From: Strigamia acuminata
Lineage: Eukaryota; Arthropoda; Chilopoda; Geophilomorpha; Linotaeniidae
NCBI GenBank assembly: GCA_949358305.1
Contig: OX442318.1
Coordinates: forward strand, 3,832,501 to 3,896,500
Length of the DNA: 64,000 nucleotides
Reading direction: 5' to 3'
Shown here: positions 21,801 to 31,371 of the stretch, one piece after another
Layout of the letters: every line of letters starts with the position of its first letter
Numbering within the stretch: position 1 is the stretch's first letter
The notes under the pieces: model-generated
Told to the model about the DNA's origin: nothing
The model's database searches: none
Seen by the model: only the letters and a program-made list of their open reading frames with translations
Made by a program: the position numbers and the translations under genes

Positions 21801-23461
21801 AAGTTGGAAGACCCAAAAAGATTGTATCACCTGCAAGAAGTGAGCATTCGTCTTCACCAGCGTCACCAGTTTCGAATAAAGGAAAATCTGGTAGCGAGCG
21901 ATTTTTGAGTGACCATAGTTCCGACGAATATCGGACTACGGTGCCACCTTTGTCGACGCGACCAAATACGCGTTCGAGGCAGACTCAACAACCTTTGGTG
22001 GACGACCAAGTCTCGCCATACGAATCCGAAGATTTGGATGAGGATCGACCAGCTGAGCATCCGGCTTACGAGCTTTTGCCAACTCAGAAAAGAATGAGGG
22101 AAGTTCAGTTGGCTGATGGTTGGGCGAAGGGTATTATAATGTATCTGGATACTGGGCATTTGCCGCCTGACGAAGACGAGGCTGAGAAAATCAAAAAGCA
22201 ATCTGTTGACATGGCTTTGTATCATGGGCTTCTGTGTAGGTACCCGCCAGTAACAATTGGCCAACGCGCTGAATCGCGTCGTATTTACTTGCCAGAGCCT
22301 TTGAGACGAATTTATTTTCACTGCCTTCACTTCCCGCCAACTGGTGGCCACCTCGGAATTGAAAAGACCATGATGCGTTTAAAGACGCGTGTTTTTTGGC
22401 CAGGGATGAAGAAAGATGTGGCGGAGTGGATTAAGGTATGCGGGCCATGCCAGAGAGCAAAGGTCGACCGGCGTTTGCCAATGGGAGAAATGGAAACGGC
22501 AAAACCACGCCGTCGTTTCAGAACTATTTACGTCGACTACTTTGGGAAAAAGTTGAAGTCTAGCCAGGGTAATTGCTACGCGTTCGTGATGGTGGATGCG
22601 GCCAGCAGATGGGTTGACGTTCGGCTTACTGAAAATGCAGATGTGCCAACTACCATCAGGCAAATTGAGAAATTTGTGCAACGTTGGGCCTTCCCAAAGA
22701 CTTTAATTAGTGACAATGCGCCTACTTTTCGTTCTGCGCGTTTTCAAGCGCACTGTGCGGGAATGGGCATTGTGAACAAGTACATATCTGTGTATCATCC
22801 GCAAGGGAATTTGGCGGAGCGCCTGAACCAGTCACTGAAGACCTGCATTCTCGCGTACATCGACGAGCACGTGAATTGGGACCGTCATATTGGCTACTTC
22901 ATTTTGGCCATTAACGCCAGCTATCAAACATCGCTGAAGTTCTCACCGTATATGATGATCGTTGGGCAGGAAGCGCGTTATCCAGGCGACCTCGACAGCG
23001 ACACCGACGACGGGGATCCGCTCCCGCCGGATGAGGCGAGGTATTTGCATCGATACATGCTACGCGTCGGAGCCGAGGCGCGGAAGAACTTGGAGATAGC
23101 GAACCTGCGACATAAGCGATGGTACGATCGGAAACGGCGGCCCCACGACTTCAAGCCTGGCGACTGGGTCACGCTGAAGAGCAGGATCTTGTCGTCGGCG
23201 GACAAGCAGGTTTCAGCGGGTTTCCAGCAGCGTACCGAAGGAATTTACATCATCCACCGGATCATCGGACCGAATACCGTGCTGCTGATGAAGGGGGACG
23301 GAAGTGTTACACTAGAAGCGCTGAGTGCTGTTGGAGATGGTTGCAGCGCCAGTTTTATTTCCCGGGTGGATCTGGACGATATACACGCCCGAGTGGACAA
23401 ATTCAGTGCGGAATCACGTGATATTTGCATAAAATATTATGCCGAGAACGATATTCGATAA
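18857..23461 (+). CDS. pol: Pol polyprotein with protease, RT, RNase H and integrase, plus AT-hooks
   Basis: The frame is open from 18770, and translation would enter by -1 shift near 18857. Numbering from 18770, the protease has DSG at 115-117 (FDSGAQ) and LLLGRDF near 186. The reverse transcriptase has IIDGREAFHQ near 525 and YIDD at 589-592. RNase H has D739. A 400-residue linker follows, with three AT-hook cores (VGRP, RGRP, VGRP) at 981-1017 and an acidic, serine-rich stretch. The integrase has H1187, H1194, C1224 and C1227, and catalytic D1256, D1315 and E1350. The protein ends shortly after a GPY-like module. All domains look intact. The linker is much longer than the usual RNase H to integrase spacer. 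Confidence 0.93.
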   Translation, partial: EEVGLTPKAVSEPPEVKRVLPPKSVLTAPNTDPVLPKLTSFVMISPKEKDVSEEPKIEIGIGERVRRDSQYVKIVWNDIQFIAQFDSGAQTCIMAQDLYEKLHEKMGVEMVVLHETIRVANNQLVEVLGSVEITVRAPQTLISFVCLVIEDSSADLLLGRDFCRAVGLCTDHGLNCWFIRGSEERRSFMTMKQALASDPVLLLPLIPAAPKMAVPAPISDVNCVLLNHRTLPAETFELPHDDAPFRVKVVVSRKTAENRSWTFLWSPPRREKSRRTKFRDTTRVYRRPMSFSQLRRSKRVRRARKRLSQSAESSVPSVPPDSVISDVEGKVGSTGGQFSPTTNFVEYLPCPDPTKLDWIYGQLSNQLSPKRITHLIDALKPVSNIFREEIGLCNNTLFEVDLKPDFRPIHVPVRPVNPAKKAIIDQYIDQKLAQGIIRRSKSDCAVAPVVVPKKDGRWRCAMDFRPINAQTMPDVYPLPDIDNIFSYLGGAKWFSIIDGREAFHQIGVRPGDERFLAFITHRGLYEYVRMPFGPINGPATLQRAMNLTLAEFLYKCVFVYIDDIIVFSKTFEEHVEHLKQVLTLLDAAGFTMNAGKTELCKRSLEVLGHIVEEGKIRPNPKKTSAIQLFPAPTNVKELQRFKGMIGYYSSFFPGYSKTCEVFRPLMKKNAPWNWTDGCQAAFEYLRDQVATSTLQRRFPDWSKPYILQTDASYSGLGAALMQLDNNGIRVPIAFASRALNSAEKNYNVTEIECLAAVWAVKRFRSYLELMDFYLESDHKCLKWLFAQREPKGRLARWILSMSDFRFTFLHCSGTSNRVADALSRALVDPAIEIGDDDCPLVDDATYCAFFDDFASWPTIEMVELDEHFVPKPSGSKIVNAAKLRKKLRILQKRREFEELEPLELFGDSDTQPPKPPGPSRGGSVPADMENAVFGAHQLSGVITPPAALPPKRRVGRPCKVKVVPSDPVPKRKRGRPPKQKRKVGRPKKIVSPARSEHSSSPASPVSNKGKSGSERFLSDHSSDEYRTTVPPLSTRPNTRSRQTQQPLVDDQVSPYESEDLDEDRPAEHPAYELLPTQKRMREVQLADGWAKGIIMYLDTGHLPPDEDEAEKIKKQSVDMALYHGLLCRYPPVTIGQRAESRRIYLPEPLRRIYFHCLHFPPTGGHLGIEKTMMRLKTRVFWPGMKKDVAEWIKVCGPCQRAKVDRRLPMGEMETAKPRRRFRTIYVDYFGKKLKSSQGNCYAFVMVDAASRWVDVRLTENADVPTTIRQIEKFVQRWAFPKTLISDNAPTFRSARFQAHCAGMGIVNKYISVYHPQGNLAERLNQSLKTCILAYIDEHVNWDRHIGYFILAINASYQTSLKFSPYMMIVGQEARYPGDLDSDTDDGDPLPPDEARYLHRYMLRVGAEARKNLEIANLRHKRWYDRKRRPHDFKPGDWVTLKSRILSSADKQVSAGFQQRTEGIYIIHRIIGPNTVLLMKGDGSVTLEALSAVGDGCSASFISRVDLDDIHARVDKFSAESRDICIKYYAENDIR
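21710..21820 (+). other. Three AT-hook motifs inside pol
   Basis: Within 37 residues the protein reads RRVGRPCK, then KRKRGRPPK, then KRKVGRPKK. Each has the GRP core flanked by basic residues that defines AT-hooks, which bind the minor groove of AT-rich DNA. The position, between RNase H and integrase, is not one where I know such motifs in Ty3/gypsy elements. Confidence 0.75.
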
Positions 23462-24845
23462 TGATTGTGAACAGGAAGAGGATCCGCCATAACAGCCTTC
23501 TTTTTATGTTTTTAAAGTGTTTATTAATATTTATTCGTTTTTTAACATTGTTTCAATTTTTATAAGAGTTTTGGTGTTCGTGTTGATTTTTGTTTATATT
23601 GGAATGAGTGTGTTGTTGTGTTTTTTGATGTATTTTGCACTAATATTTGGTTTTAAAACATTTTTTACTAATTGTTGATATTCGCTGACGTTTCGAGGGG
23701 GAATGCGGGGTCAAAACTCCATTCTTTTCCCGTCGGAGTGTTTACGCGACTTTGTTTTCATTAACTTTGATTTTGTAAGCGCTTGGTGTTGTTTTTCATG
23801 CTCGGTGACGGTTGCGCGTGTGTGGTCTTGTTTGCGACAGATGGCGCCGGAGTGTCTAGTGTCATTTGACCAGTGACGTCACTTTTCAATCAGTGTCTGG
23901 CTGCCATCTTGTTTTCGCGACTTGACACGGTGCACATCGTCTCCACGCGTTCGGGATATTTTGAACGCGAGTTGGGTTGAGAAACTGAGCGTGGGAACAC
24001 ACCAAGGCGCGTTGACTGTTGTAGTAATACTAACCGTGAGTTTTATTGAAGTTTTGAGTGATTTTTGATAATTTTTCGCCGCTCGAGCAAACAAGTGTTT
24101 TTGAGTGCCGTGACTTGGTTTATTTCTCGCCACGTGCCTCTACGCGAAGTTAGGAGAAGTTTATGTTAGTTTTTCGTTGATTTCATGGTTTTATTTAGTT
24201 TTAGAGTCTAATTAACGGCAATTTATGCGTGTTTAGAATTTTCTAATGTTTTTCGTGAACGTATTAGTTTCGTTTTGCAAAATGCAAGATGGCGTCGCCA
24301 TACGCCTTAGATTTTTCTTTCGGGTCACGTGATGTCGGCCATCTTTGTCAAGTGCCCGTATGTCTATAGATGGACTTAGCCAATTTTTGAGCTTGTGCAT
24401 TTTGTTTTGTTACGCGATAGACTTTGTTCGTTCGCGTGTCGCTCATTAATTGAGTTTAATTGTTACGATGAACTTTATACATTTGTGCGAAGATTTTGTA
24501 TTGTTATTAGATTTTTTGATTAATGTTTTTTCTGTTATTTTTAACTTTTGTTTTGGGTTATTGCGCATTGGTATTTCGCTCATTTTGATCGTAATCCCAT
24601 TTCACGCGCTTTGTTTCCTAATTTTTATAACTTCAGTGATTTTTAATTGCGAGTACCTTTTTTGGTTGAGTTACGAGTTGCTACTCGAATTGTATCGCGT
24701 AATTTTTTATAATCCGCGTTATTAATTGTTTAGTTTTGTATTTTTTGTTTACTCTTGCTCGAGTGGTGTAATTTTTGTCATTTGTTGTTTGTATGATTTT
24801 TTGACTTATTTTTGTTGCTTCTGATTTAGTGACTAGATTTGTAAT
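23462..24845 (+). other. Spacer between pol and the extra gene, with a small hydrophobic frame
   Basis: A T-rich noncoding stretch. ATG at 24468 opens an 85-codon frame ending at 24725. It is very hydrophobic (runs such as GLLRIGISLILIVIPF) with potential for two or three membrane helices. T-rich DNA gives such frames by chance, so I do not call it a gene. A purine-rich run CGAGGGGG occurs near 23695. Confidence 0.4.
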
Positions 24846-26636
24846 ATGACCGGACGTGGTAACGGATCGAAGCCCCCGTCGCGTGGTGGAAGGGGCCATA
24901 AGGACAAATCACCCGTCGAAACGCGCCGCCAGCGACAGGCGCGTGAGAGATACGTGTGCCCTTACCCAGTTCCTGGATTATTTGAGCGAGGCCCGGTCTT
25001 GATGCCGAATTATCATCCTGACCACCCGATGTGTCGGGCCTTCCCCAATCGGGAGTTGTGCCCGGTGTGCTCGGGTTGGGGCCACCTTCGCGATGGCAAG
25101 GACGAGTGTTTCGCGTGCGAGGGGTTTGGTAATTTGAGACGCGCTCAATTTCGGATTTGGATGCGGCGCGTGCAGGCCCTGTGTTTGGGGCGGACCATCG
25201 CGGATGGACGGGACATTTCGCGTTACGTGCTCCCGAGGATTTTCCAGCCTTTACTCGGTTCCGCCTCTGATTGTAACCGCTTCGTTATACAACATGAAGC
25301 GTACTGGAGGAATACGATGCAGATGGCCGCTCGCGCTGGATTCCGACCACACAATTGGCAGTATCCACCGTTGGGGTGCCTGATGTTGGCATTTGGGGTG
25401 ACGGCGCCGCCATTACCCTCATTTTTTGAACGTTATGCGCTGAGGGAAGCTCCGGTGGCTCCAAGAGCGGATAGGCTCCCGTCTGTGACCCCGAGACTCC
25501 ATTCTACGGCTCATAAAAAGCGCGATGATCCAAATGCCTACATCGCCAGGGGAGCAGCGCGATTTGATGAGGAACGAGACCGACTCCGAGGAATCGAGGA
25601 GCGTAATGAGAATTTACTCCAAGACATCGCGCATTTGCAGGACTTTCATCGCGTTGTGCAGGCGGGAGTCGCTGCGTGTGATGTGGCTGCCGCCGCCGGT
25701 GCCTCGACTGTACCATTGATAAGACCTGTTCCCACGTTGATGCTGGTCCCGGAGCCGTCTGGACCTTCCGTCGAGACTGAGGTGCCGCCACCGATTGATG
25801 AGGTCGCGTTGTCCACGGCCTTGTTGCCGGCGGGTGTGTTGATTTGTGAGATGGATGAGATAGCGACGCCATTTGGTGTTAATTTGCGTCGCGACTGGGC
25901 CGAGAGCGACCTCGACTACCTCATCCGGTGCCACGACGAGGCTGCGCGTCGCCGAGAAGTTGCTGGTTCGAGGGGGATGATCCCTCATTCTTCCCTTGAA
26001 CAAATGGAGGACTCAATGGACTACGTGGGTGAGTTACCCAACCTCCGCGTATGTTTAACTGAAGCCGGCCGAGGAGTCGAGTATTTGCCAGCGGGCGAAG
26101 GGTCGGATGATGATGAAGATTCTCGACCGCGGCGACAGCTTTCGCCATTGTTTACTGGCCGTCAAACCCAGCGTGACTTGCCTTTTCCGACTCAGCCCGA
26201 GGATTTGACCGCTGCTGTTCGAGAGTTGGTGGCTGACCAGCACAAGAAGCGCGACTTTGCGACGCTGCGAGAACTCGAGCTGTACTTTGAGACGATAATG
26301 GCGCGTGCTCATTTTGATGTGATTTTTCCCATGGGAACCCTGGAGTGGGAGGGCCCGTCCCGATGGCGTCACGATACCTACTTGGAGGCAGATTCCACCC
26401 GATGGCGCGAGTTTTTCTATGGAATTATCAAACGCGAACTTGGACTTTCGGAAAGCATGGCGGCCCTTGTGCACCTTCTTGAAGAGGGGCACATCATGAC
26501 CCTGCAGCGACTGATCGCCAATGTTTTGACTGAGTTTCGTCCACGAAAGGAGAGCCAGTTGGGGGATGTCGTGACGTACCGCGCTATTGGTCTGATGAAA
26601 GAACTCATTACGGCCATTACGGGGTATGAGTTCTGA
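24846..26636 (+). CDS. Extra retrotransposon gene after pol, with DnaJ-like zinc-finger motif (596 aa)
   Basis: Starts with ATG in the env position of the element, 1.4 kb after pol. The N-terminus is basic (residues 1-35). A cysteine motif follows: CPVCSGWG at 72-79 and CFACEGFG at 88-95. This is the CxxCxGxG repeat found in the zinc-binding region of DnaJ chaperones, but there is no J domain. Residues 95-200 contain a compact tryptophan-rich region. Later parts are acidic and low in complexity, and the last 150 residues look folded. There is no signal peptide or membrane helix, so it is not an envelope. The element nested at 27465 has a gene with a similar motif in the same position. Function unknown; nucleic-acid or chaperone binding is a guess. 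Confidence 0.8.
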   Translation: MTGRGNGSKPPSRGGRGHKDKSPVETRRQRQARERYVCPYPVPGLFERGPVLMPNYHPDHPMCRAFPNRELCPVCSGWGHLRDGKDECFACEGFGNLRRAQFRIWMRRVQALCLGRTIADGRDISRYVLPRIFQPLLGSASDCNRFVIQHEAYWRNTMQMAARAGFRPHNWQYPPLGCLMLAFGVTAPPLPSFFERYALREAPVAPRADRLPSVTPRLHSTAHKKRDDPNAYIARGAARFDEERDRLRGIEERNENLLQDIAHLQDFHRVVQAGVAACDVAAAAGASTVPLIRPVPTLMLVPEPSGPSVETEVPPPIDEVALSTALLPAGVLICEMDEIATPFGVNLRRDWAESDLDYLIRCHDEAARRREVAGSRGMIPHSSLEQMEDSMDYVGELPNLRVCLTEAGRGVEYLPAGEGSDDDEDSRPRRQLSPLFTGRQTQRDLPFPTQPEDLTAAVRELVADQHKKRDFATLRELELYFETIMARAHFDVIFPMGTLEWEGPSRWRHDTYLEADSTRWREFFYGIIKRELGLSESMAALVHLLEEGHIMTLQRLIANVLTEFRPRKESQLGDVVTYRAIGLMKELITAITGYEF

Positions 26637-27186
26637 GTGTTGTGCCTTCGTAAGTGACATTTTTTCCCGAACGTGACTTTTTTCGCGTAGTTCTTCGCGA
26701 AGTTGGTGTTGAACGCGAACTTTTCTTTTGAACAATACCAGTGATATTGACATTTTTCCTGAATTGTGATTGTTTTATTTTGTGTTCTTTGTCGCGCCAA
26801 TGTTTGGATTTGATTTTTTCTTTACGCGACTTTGAATTTTGTCTTTGATATTTAGTGCATTTCTAGTGTTTAAATAAGTGTCGAGATGCCCTTATGGCGT
26901 GATTTAATGCGATTAACGCATTCTTGGCCTGGCGCTTATGCTAGTAGTTTTTCTTGTTATTGTTTAGTTTTTAGAGCGCTTAACGCTTGCGTTGTTTAGT
27001 CCGCGCGTTTTGTAGTTTTTGATTTCGGCGCTTAACGTCGCTTGTGTTGTTGAGTCCACGCGATAAGTTCTCGCGCCTCAAAGTGTTTAATCATTCCAAT
27101 TGTTACTTGATTTGATTTCTTGTATCGCATTTTACTTTCGTTTTCAGATTTTGAACAGAGATTAAAACACTCTGGTCCGAGGGGCG
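26637..27186 (+). other. 3' noncoding region of the outer element with polypurine tract
   Basis: T-rich sequence without a gene. It ends with CCGAGGGGCG directly before the 3' LTR at 27187, the expected place for plus-strand priming. Confidence 0.6.
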
Positions 27187-27464
27187 TGTCACGGCCCGGC
27201 ATTTACGCGCTTTGTAATCCTCACCTAATTGTTGTGTTGTGCGCGTTATTCCGTGTGTTTTCCACCATTGTTAAAACTCCTAATAAATCCCTAAACCTAT
27301 TTGTGTTTGAATTTGAGTTTTGATTTGTCCTCATTTCTTATTCATGTTTATCCCTTGATTTGGTCTGGTGTGGCTCAATTTGGCCACATCAGACTAGTCT
27401 AAGTTGTGTATTTCCCACTGTTACCCCTCCTGATTTCGTTTAGTTCATCCTATCTAATTTAAAT
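27187..27464 (+). repeat. 3' LTR of the outer element, first piece
   Basis: Matches 15662-15939. It is interrupted after AAAT at 27461-27464, the left copy of the inner element's target duplication. The LTR resumes at 41445. Confidence 0.93.
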
Positions 27465-29053
27465 TGTGACGATTACCTTCTGGAGATAGCAATTGCTAAA
27501 CTAAAGTGTGAACTATCCGTGTGAAAATGTAAAATATGCAAACCTGATGTTTTCTCAAAACATATAACATTTATTCCGGTTTGAACCTTATATAAATACT
27601 ATGCCTACAAGTGGCTAAAATGACGATAAGTTAAACTATACAGTTATTTGGCAAAAGCCCTGAAATAATATCATTTGAAGGCTTCAGTCATGCAATAAGA
27701 ATTTGTAACGGTCTTATTGCTGTGACGTAAAAGATGTCATCTATGAATGGCTTTGGCTTCTAAATGGTCCGGGGTTTGGTTCTAAAAGGCGTGTAAATGG
27801 TTAGGCTGGGTGGGTTATATCCGAGAGGTGCGGTTGACTTTTCTGTATCGTCACACACATCGCGTCGCAGATAATTATTGTAATCAATAATTATTGCGAG
27901 ATGTAACAATGTGAGAATAAATATTCATATTAATTCTATGGAATTGATCATGATATTTTATAGTCACAAACTTAACTAAAACTATGAAAATAAGTAAAAT
28001 ATATTAAAATAGCGCCGAGCTATTTTTGCCCCGAGTGCAATCAACATCTAAGTTAGACTTAAATGTTCCGTCAAACCAATAACGAATTGAATCGAAATAT
28101 CTCGCAGGAAAGGTTATCCATCGCCGGGAAATTACTCCACTCGGTCCTGGCTGGCGGGAGAGTAACCGGGAAATTACTCCGCGTCGATCACTCTGATAAT
28201 GCGTCTGTGAAATATAAATACTCCACTCTAGATTCTACATTACCAATGCGTCTGTGAATTTTACTCCACTCTAGATTCTGCACTCTACAACGGAATGTTG
28301 GCATGAAGCTGGAGGGAGTGCGTCTGTGGGTTGTACCCCACTCTAGATACTACACTTAAATGTGTCTGTGAATCTCTCCACTCTAGTTACTACATTTCTA
28401 CAACGGAATGTTGGCATGAAGAGGCGGGAAGTGTGTCTGTGAGTCTTCTACCCACTCTAGATACTTACACTAAATACCAAGTATTTCTACAACGGATTGT
28501 CGGAACGCAGAGAAGTATAATATGTGCTCAAGTAATATCAGTATCAAACAAAAACAGAACAAGAGCGAGCTATATCCGTTTTGCAGGGGGATATATACTC
28601 GGTGAGGAGAATAGCTGTTCAGTGATCCAATGGGATCACTGGGCAGTCAAATCCATCCAATCCTAGGTCATAGGAAGTGGATACTCAGGACATAGTCTTC
28701 TACTAGGTCCAAAACAGGAACTGGATATGCAGGACACATTTTGGATTAAGTCCCTTTGACTATAATCCAAAAGGAGTCCAACTCACAGTGGGTGATGGGG
28801 GGTGACTTCACCAGGTGTAGAGTTTGCACATAATTCAATAGAATTATGTGACAAATAAATCAACTAGTATTTAAACATCCAAAAGTATTTAAAAGTGTAT
28901 AAAGTTGCAGTGGAATAAAATATAAATAGTAATTTATATTTTATTCACTCAAAAATTGTCGAAATTTGAAATTGCCGCTAAAACGTATCAGCGCCATCTA
29001 TTGACAAAATAAACGTCCTAACTAACAACGTGCATGACAGTGTAACCGTCACA
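27465..29053 (-). repeat. 3' LTR of the nested element (1589 bp)
   Basis: Begins TGTGACGATT and ends CCGTCACA as given on the plus strand. Within it, 28198-28500 holds about five degenerate copies of a repeat containing GTCTGTG and CCACTCTAGAT. Next to it is a perfect hairpin, CAGTGATCC with loop AATG and GGATCACTG (28620-28641). Similar short frames recur in the other LTR and are not genes. Confidence 0.93.
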
Positions 29054-29715
29054 AGTCCCCCTTAAATATATGTTAATACCTGTATTAACATACTATTTAT
29101 TCCGAATATCTTGAGGATCAAGACCACACTGTCATCTAGGGGACTCGAGCTGTAATCCTTGGTAAGCAAAAACCTTTATTTTATATCTTAATAGTATAAA
29201 TAAAGAGTATTTCTTAATCAAATGCTTCAAAAAATATTTATTAAGGTTATAAAACTTTCAATTATTAATAATAACTCCAATCTCTCTTTACAGGTGGACT
29301 TACAACTGTATCAAGAAAAACGATAACTTAAACTAACATCAAAACTCTTGTATCAAACAAATGATTAATAAAATTTAACAATTATTTTCACAAAACTTAA
29401 CTTCTCACTGGAAATGTAATGATTTGCAAAATAACACTTTACACGTTAAAATTCAAGTATTAAAATTAGTATTCATATAAAACAAACTCACATTGACTCG
29501 TTATCAAATTTTAACAGAATTGTTAGTTTAAATATTAAAGATCTTTGAATTATTCACAAAAAAAAACGGCATAAAATACACCTGAACCTGACTAAATTTT
29601 TGCTTCATCTCGGGTCAAGCAATGGAGATGGAGAAGATGGACTCGTTACTTCTGGTCTTGCCTAAAAGGGGAAGATATCGGGAAAGTAACGGATCCCGAC
29701 ATCGTGGACGCTTTT
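29054..29715 (-). other. 3' noncoding region of the nested element
   Basis: AT-rich, no gene seen. Minus-strand sequence AAGGGGGACT next to the LTR (29054-29063) is the likely polypurine tract. Confidence 0.6.
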
Positions 29716-31371
29716 CTAGTCCAACTCTTCATCCTCAATAAATCCCTCCATGGATGTAACAACTTCCGAGACGGCTGCGGGTGGAGAATTAAGTTGAATA
29801 GCTACCAATTCCGGTACTACATCTGGCTCAACGTCATGGGCCAGTGGATTCAGGAGCATTCTGTGTTGTTCCTCGGTGAATACTTCCAGGGGATCAGGCC
29901 CTCCTAACGGAATGGTGTTAGCGCTGGTTGGCTCGGAGAAAACCAAGTGATGGTCGGGTAAGCCAGAGTGCCATCCCTCACGAATCAATGGGTGTGCTGC
30001 TGCTGAGACCTGTTGCAAAATCTTACACCAAATAAAAGAGCGGGTTTGAAAAGATTCCGGCCGGGATGGATGGAAAATCCATTGGATCACGGCCAGTGGC
30101 ACGCTCAAATCTGGAATTCGGTCGTTTGAAATCGACACACTAATACGCTTAGCTGCTTCCAATAAAATTGGGAAATAATGTTCCACTTCCGCCTTAGTTT
30201 GCTCCGTGAGTGACATGTCTGGTCTCGGCATATATGGGTGGACCAGTAAAATAACCGGTTCAGCAGCGTGGCTTACTTCTGGGAGCGGAATAGTCGCTAC
30301 AATCATGTTGTTAATCGATGTTCCCTCTGGAGAAGCGGCGGCTTGTGGACCAGAATCGGATGCAACCGGCGGAGAATCAGACGCAGTAACTGACGTTGGA
30401 AGGTTTTCCGCCGAGACAACTGGAGTCCCATCAATCACCTTGGCGGAGGTAGCCGGCTCGGGTTGTGGCTCCGTAAATCCTCCTCGTGGAGTCGAGTTGC
30501 TGGACATTTGCGCCGGTTCTAAATAAATAGCTTGCTCCGGGCCCTGGTGGATGAGGCCACATTCGCGACACATCGCCCAATTGCGTGCTGTCGGCGTACT
30601 TAGCCCTTTGACGATGAATGGAAGAATTTCCTCGTTCCACATGCTCGATATGGCAACGCGCTTACCACCGTGACAGTTCACGCAGACTACGGCGTGAATG
30701 CCGGACAAAAGTGAAGATAACCACCCGCATCCTGCGCACAATGGGCAGAACATCAACTTCGATTTAGGCATGATATTGGTTCCCAAGGCGGCAGCTTCCA
30801 TATCACGAAACACGTGTTCTCGCCGTTGCTTACGATAAATCGGTAAGTTGAGCTCCGATAATGAGCGAGCTTGCGATGTTGGGCGGGTCAACGCCTCGGA
30901 TGAAGATGCCAACGTGGACTTGGTGGGTCCTTTGGACTTGCCGGTTTTTCCTCGACTAGCGGTATCGCGAGGATTTCGTGGTCGAGCAAATGGTCTGCTG
31001 GTAGTCTGGGGCGGAGCTTCCTCATAAGATTCTTCTTCTTGTGAGAAGTCGTCTTGGCGCCGTCTCCTTGAAGCAGAACGGGAGTATTGTGACGAGTCGT
31101 CAGAAAAATCCCAATTCGGAGTCTCGTGGGGCGCATCATAGGTTACGACACGCTGACTCGCTTGACGGCCTCTGGAAGGACGTGAGTCGGTCGGGCTAAC
31201 ACCCATGGCGGTCCTAATTCGGGGCGGTACGAGATCCGGGTTATCACGGGCCCAGTTGGCGACGAGCTCGGGGTCAGAGGAGGGATTAACAAAGCGATAA
31301 TCCGGTTCTTCAGACTCTTCTGGATCCCAATGCACGTACTGTCGCTTGCTAGCACGACCTCGGCGACTCAT
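29716..31371 (-). CDS. Extra retrotransposon gene after pol, with CxxCxG zinc-finger motif (551 aa)
   Basis: Starts with ATG at 31371, 1.3 kb after pol on the same strand. The first 180 residues are low in complexity, with basic and acidic blocks (SRRRRQDDFSQEEESYEEAP). Then come CPLCAGCG (209-216), CVNCHGG (230-236) and CRECG (268-272), which are three CxxC pairs. The first two match the CPxCxGxG and CxxCxG arrangement of the gene at 24846. A proline- and serine-rich region follows, then a C-terminal region of about 150 residues that looks folded. No signal peptide or membrane helix is seen. Outside the cysteine region I see little clear similarity to the other gene. Function unknown. Confidence 0.8.
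   Translation of the reverse strand: MSRRGRASKRQYVHWDPEESEEPDYRFVNPSSDPELVANWARDNPDLVPPRIRTAMGVSPTDSRPSRGRQASQRVVTYDAPHETPNWDFSDDSSQYSRSASRRRRQDDFSQEEESYEEAPPQTTSRPFARPRNPRDTASRGKTGKSKGPTKSTLASSSEALTRPTSQARSLSELNLPIYRKQRREHVFRDMEAAALGTNIMPKSKLMFCPLCAGCGWLSSLLSGIHAVVCVNCHGGKRVAISSMWNEEILPFIVKGLSTPTARNWAMCRECGLIHQGPEQAIYLEPAQMSSNSTPRGGFTEPQPEPATSAKVIDGTPVVSAENLPTSVTASDSPPVASDSGPQAAASPEGTSINNMIVATIPLPEVSHAAEPVILLVHPYMPRPDMSLTEQTKAEVEHYFPILLEAAKRISVSISNDRIPDLSVPLAVIQWIFHPSRPESFQTRSFIWCKILQQVSAAAHPLIREGWHSGLPDHHLVFSEPTSANTIPLGGPDPLEVFTEEQHRMLLNPLAHDVEPDVVPELVAIQLNSPPAAVSEVVTSMEGFIEDEELD

Noticed and set aside
28063-28666. Two frames repeated at 40454-41057
   Set aside because: Inside the 1589-bp LTRs, low in complexity, and covering the internal LTR repeats.
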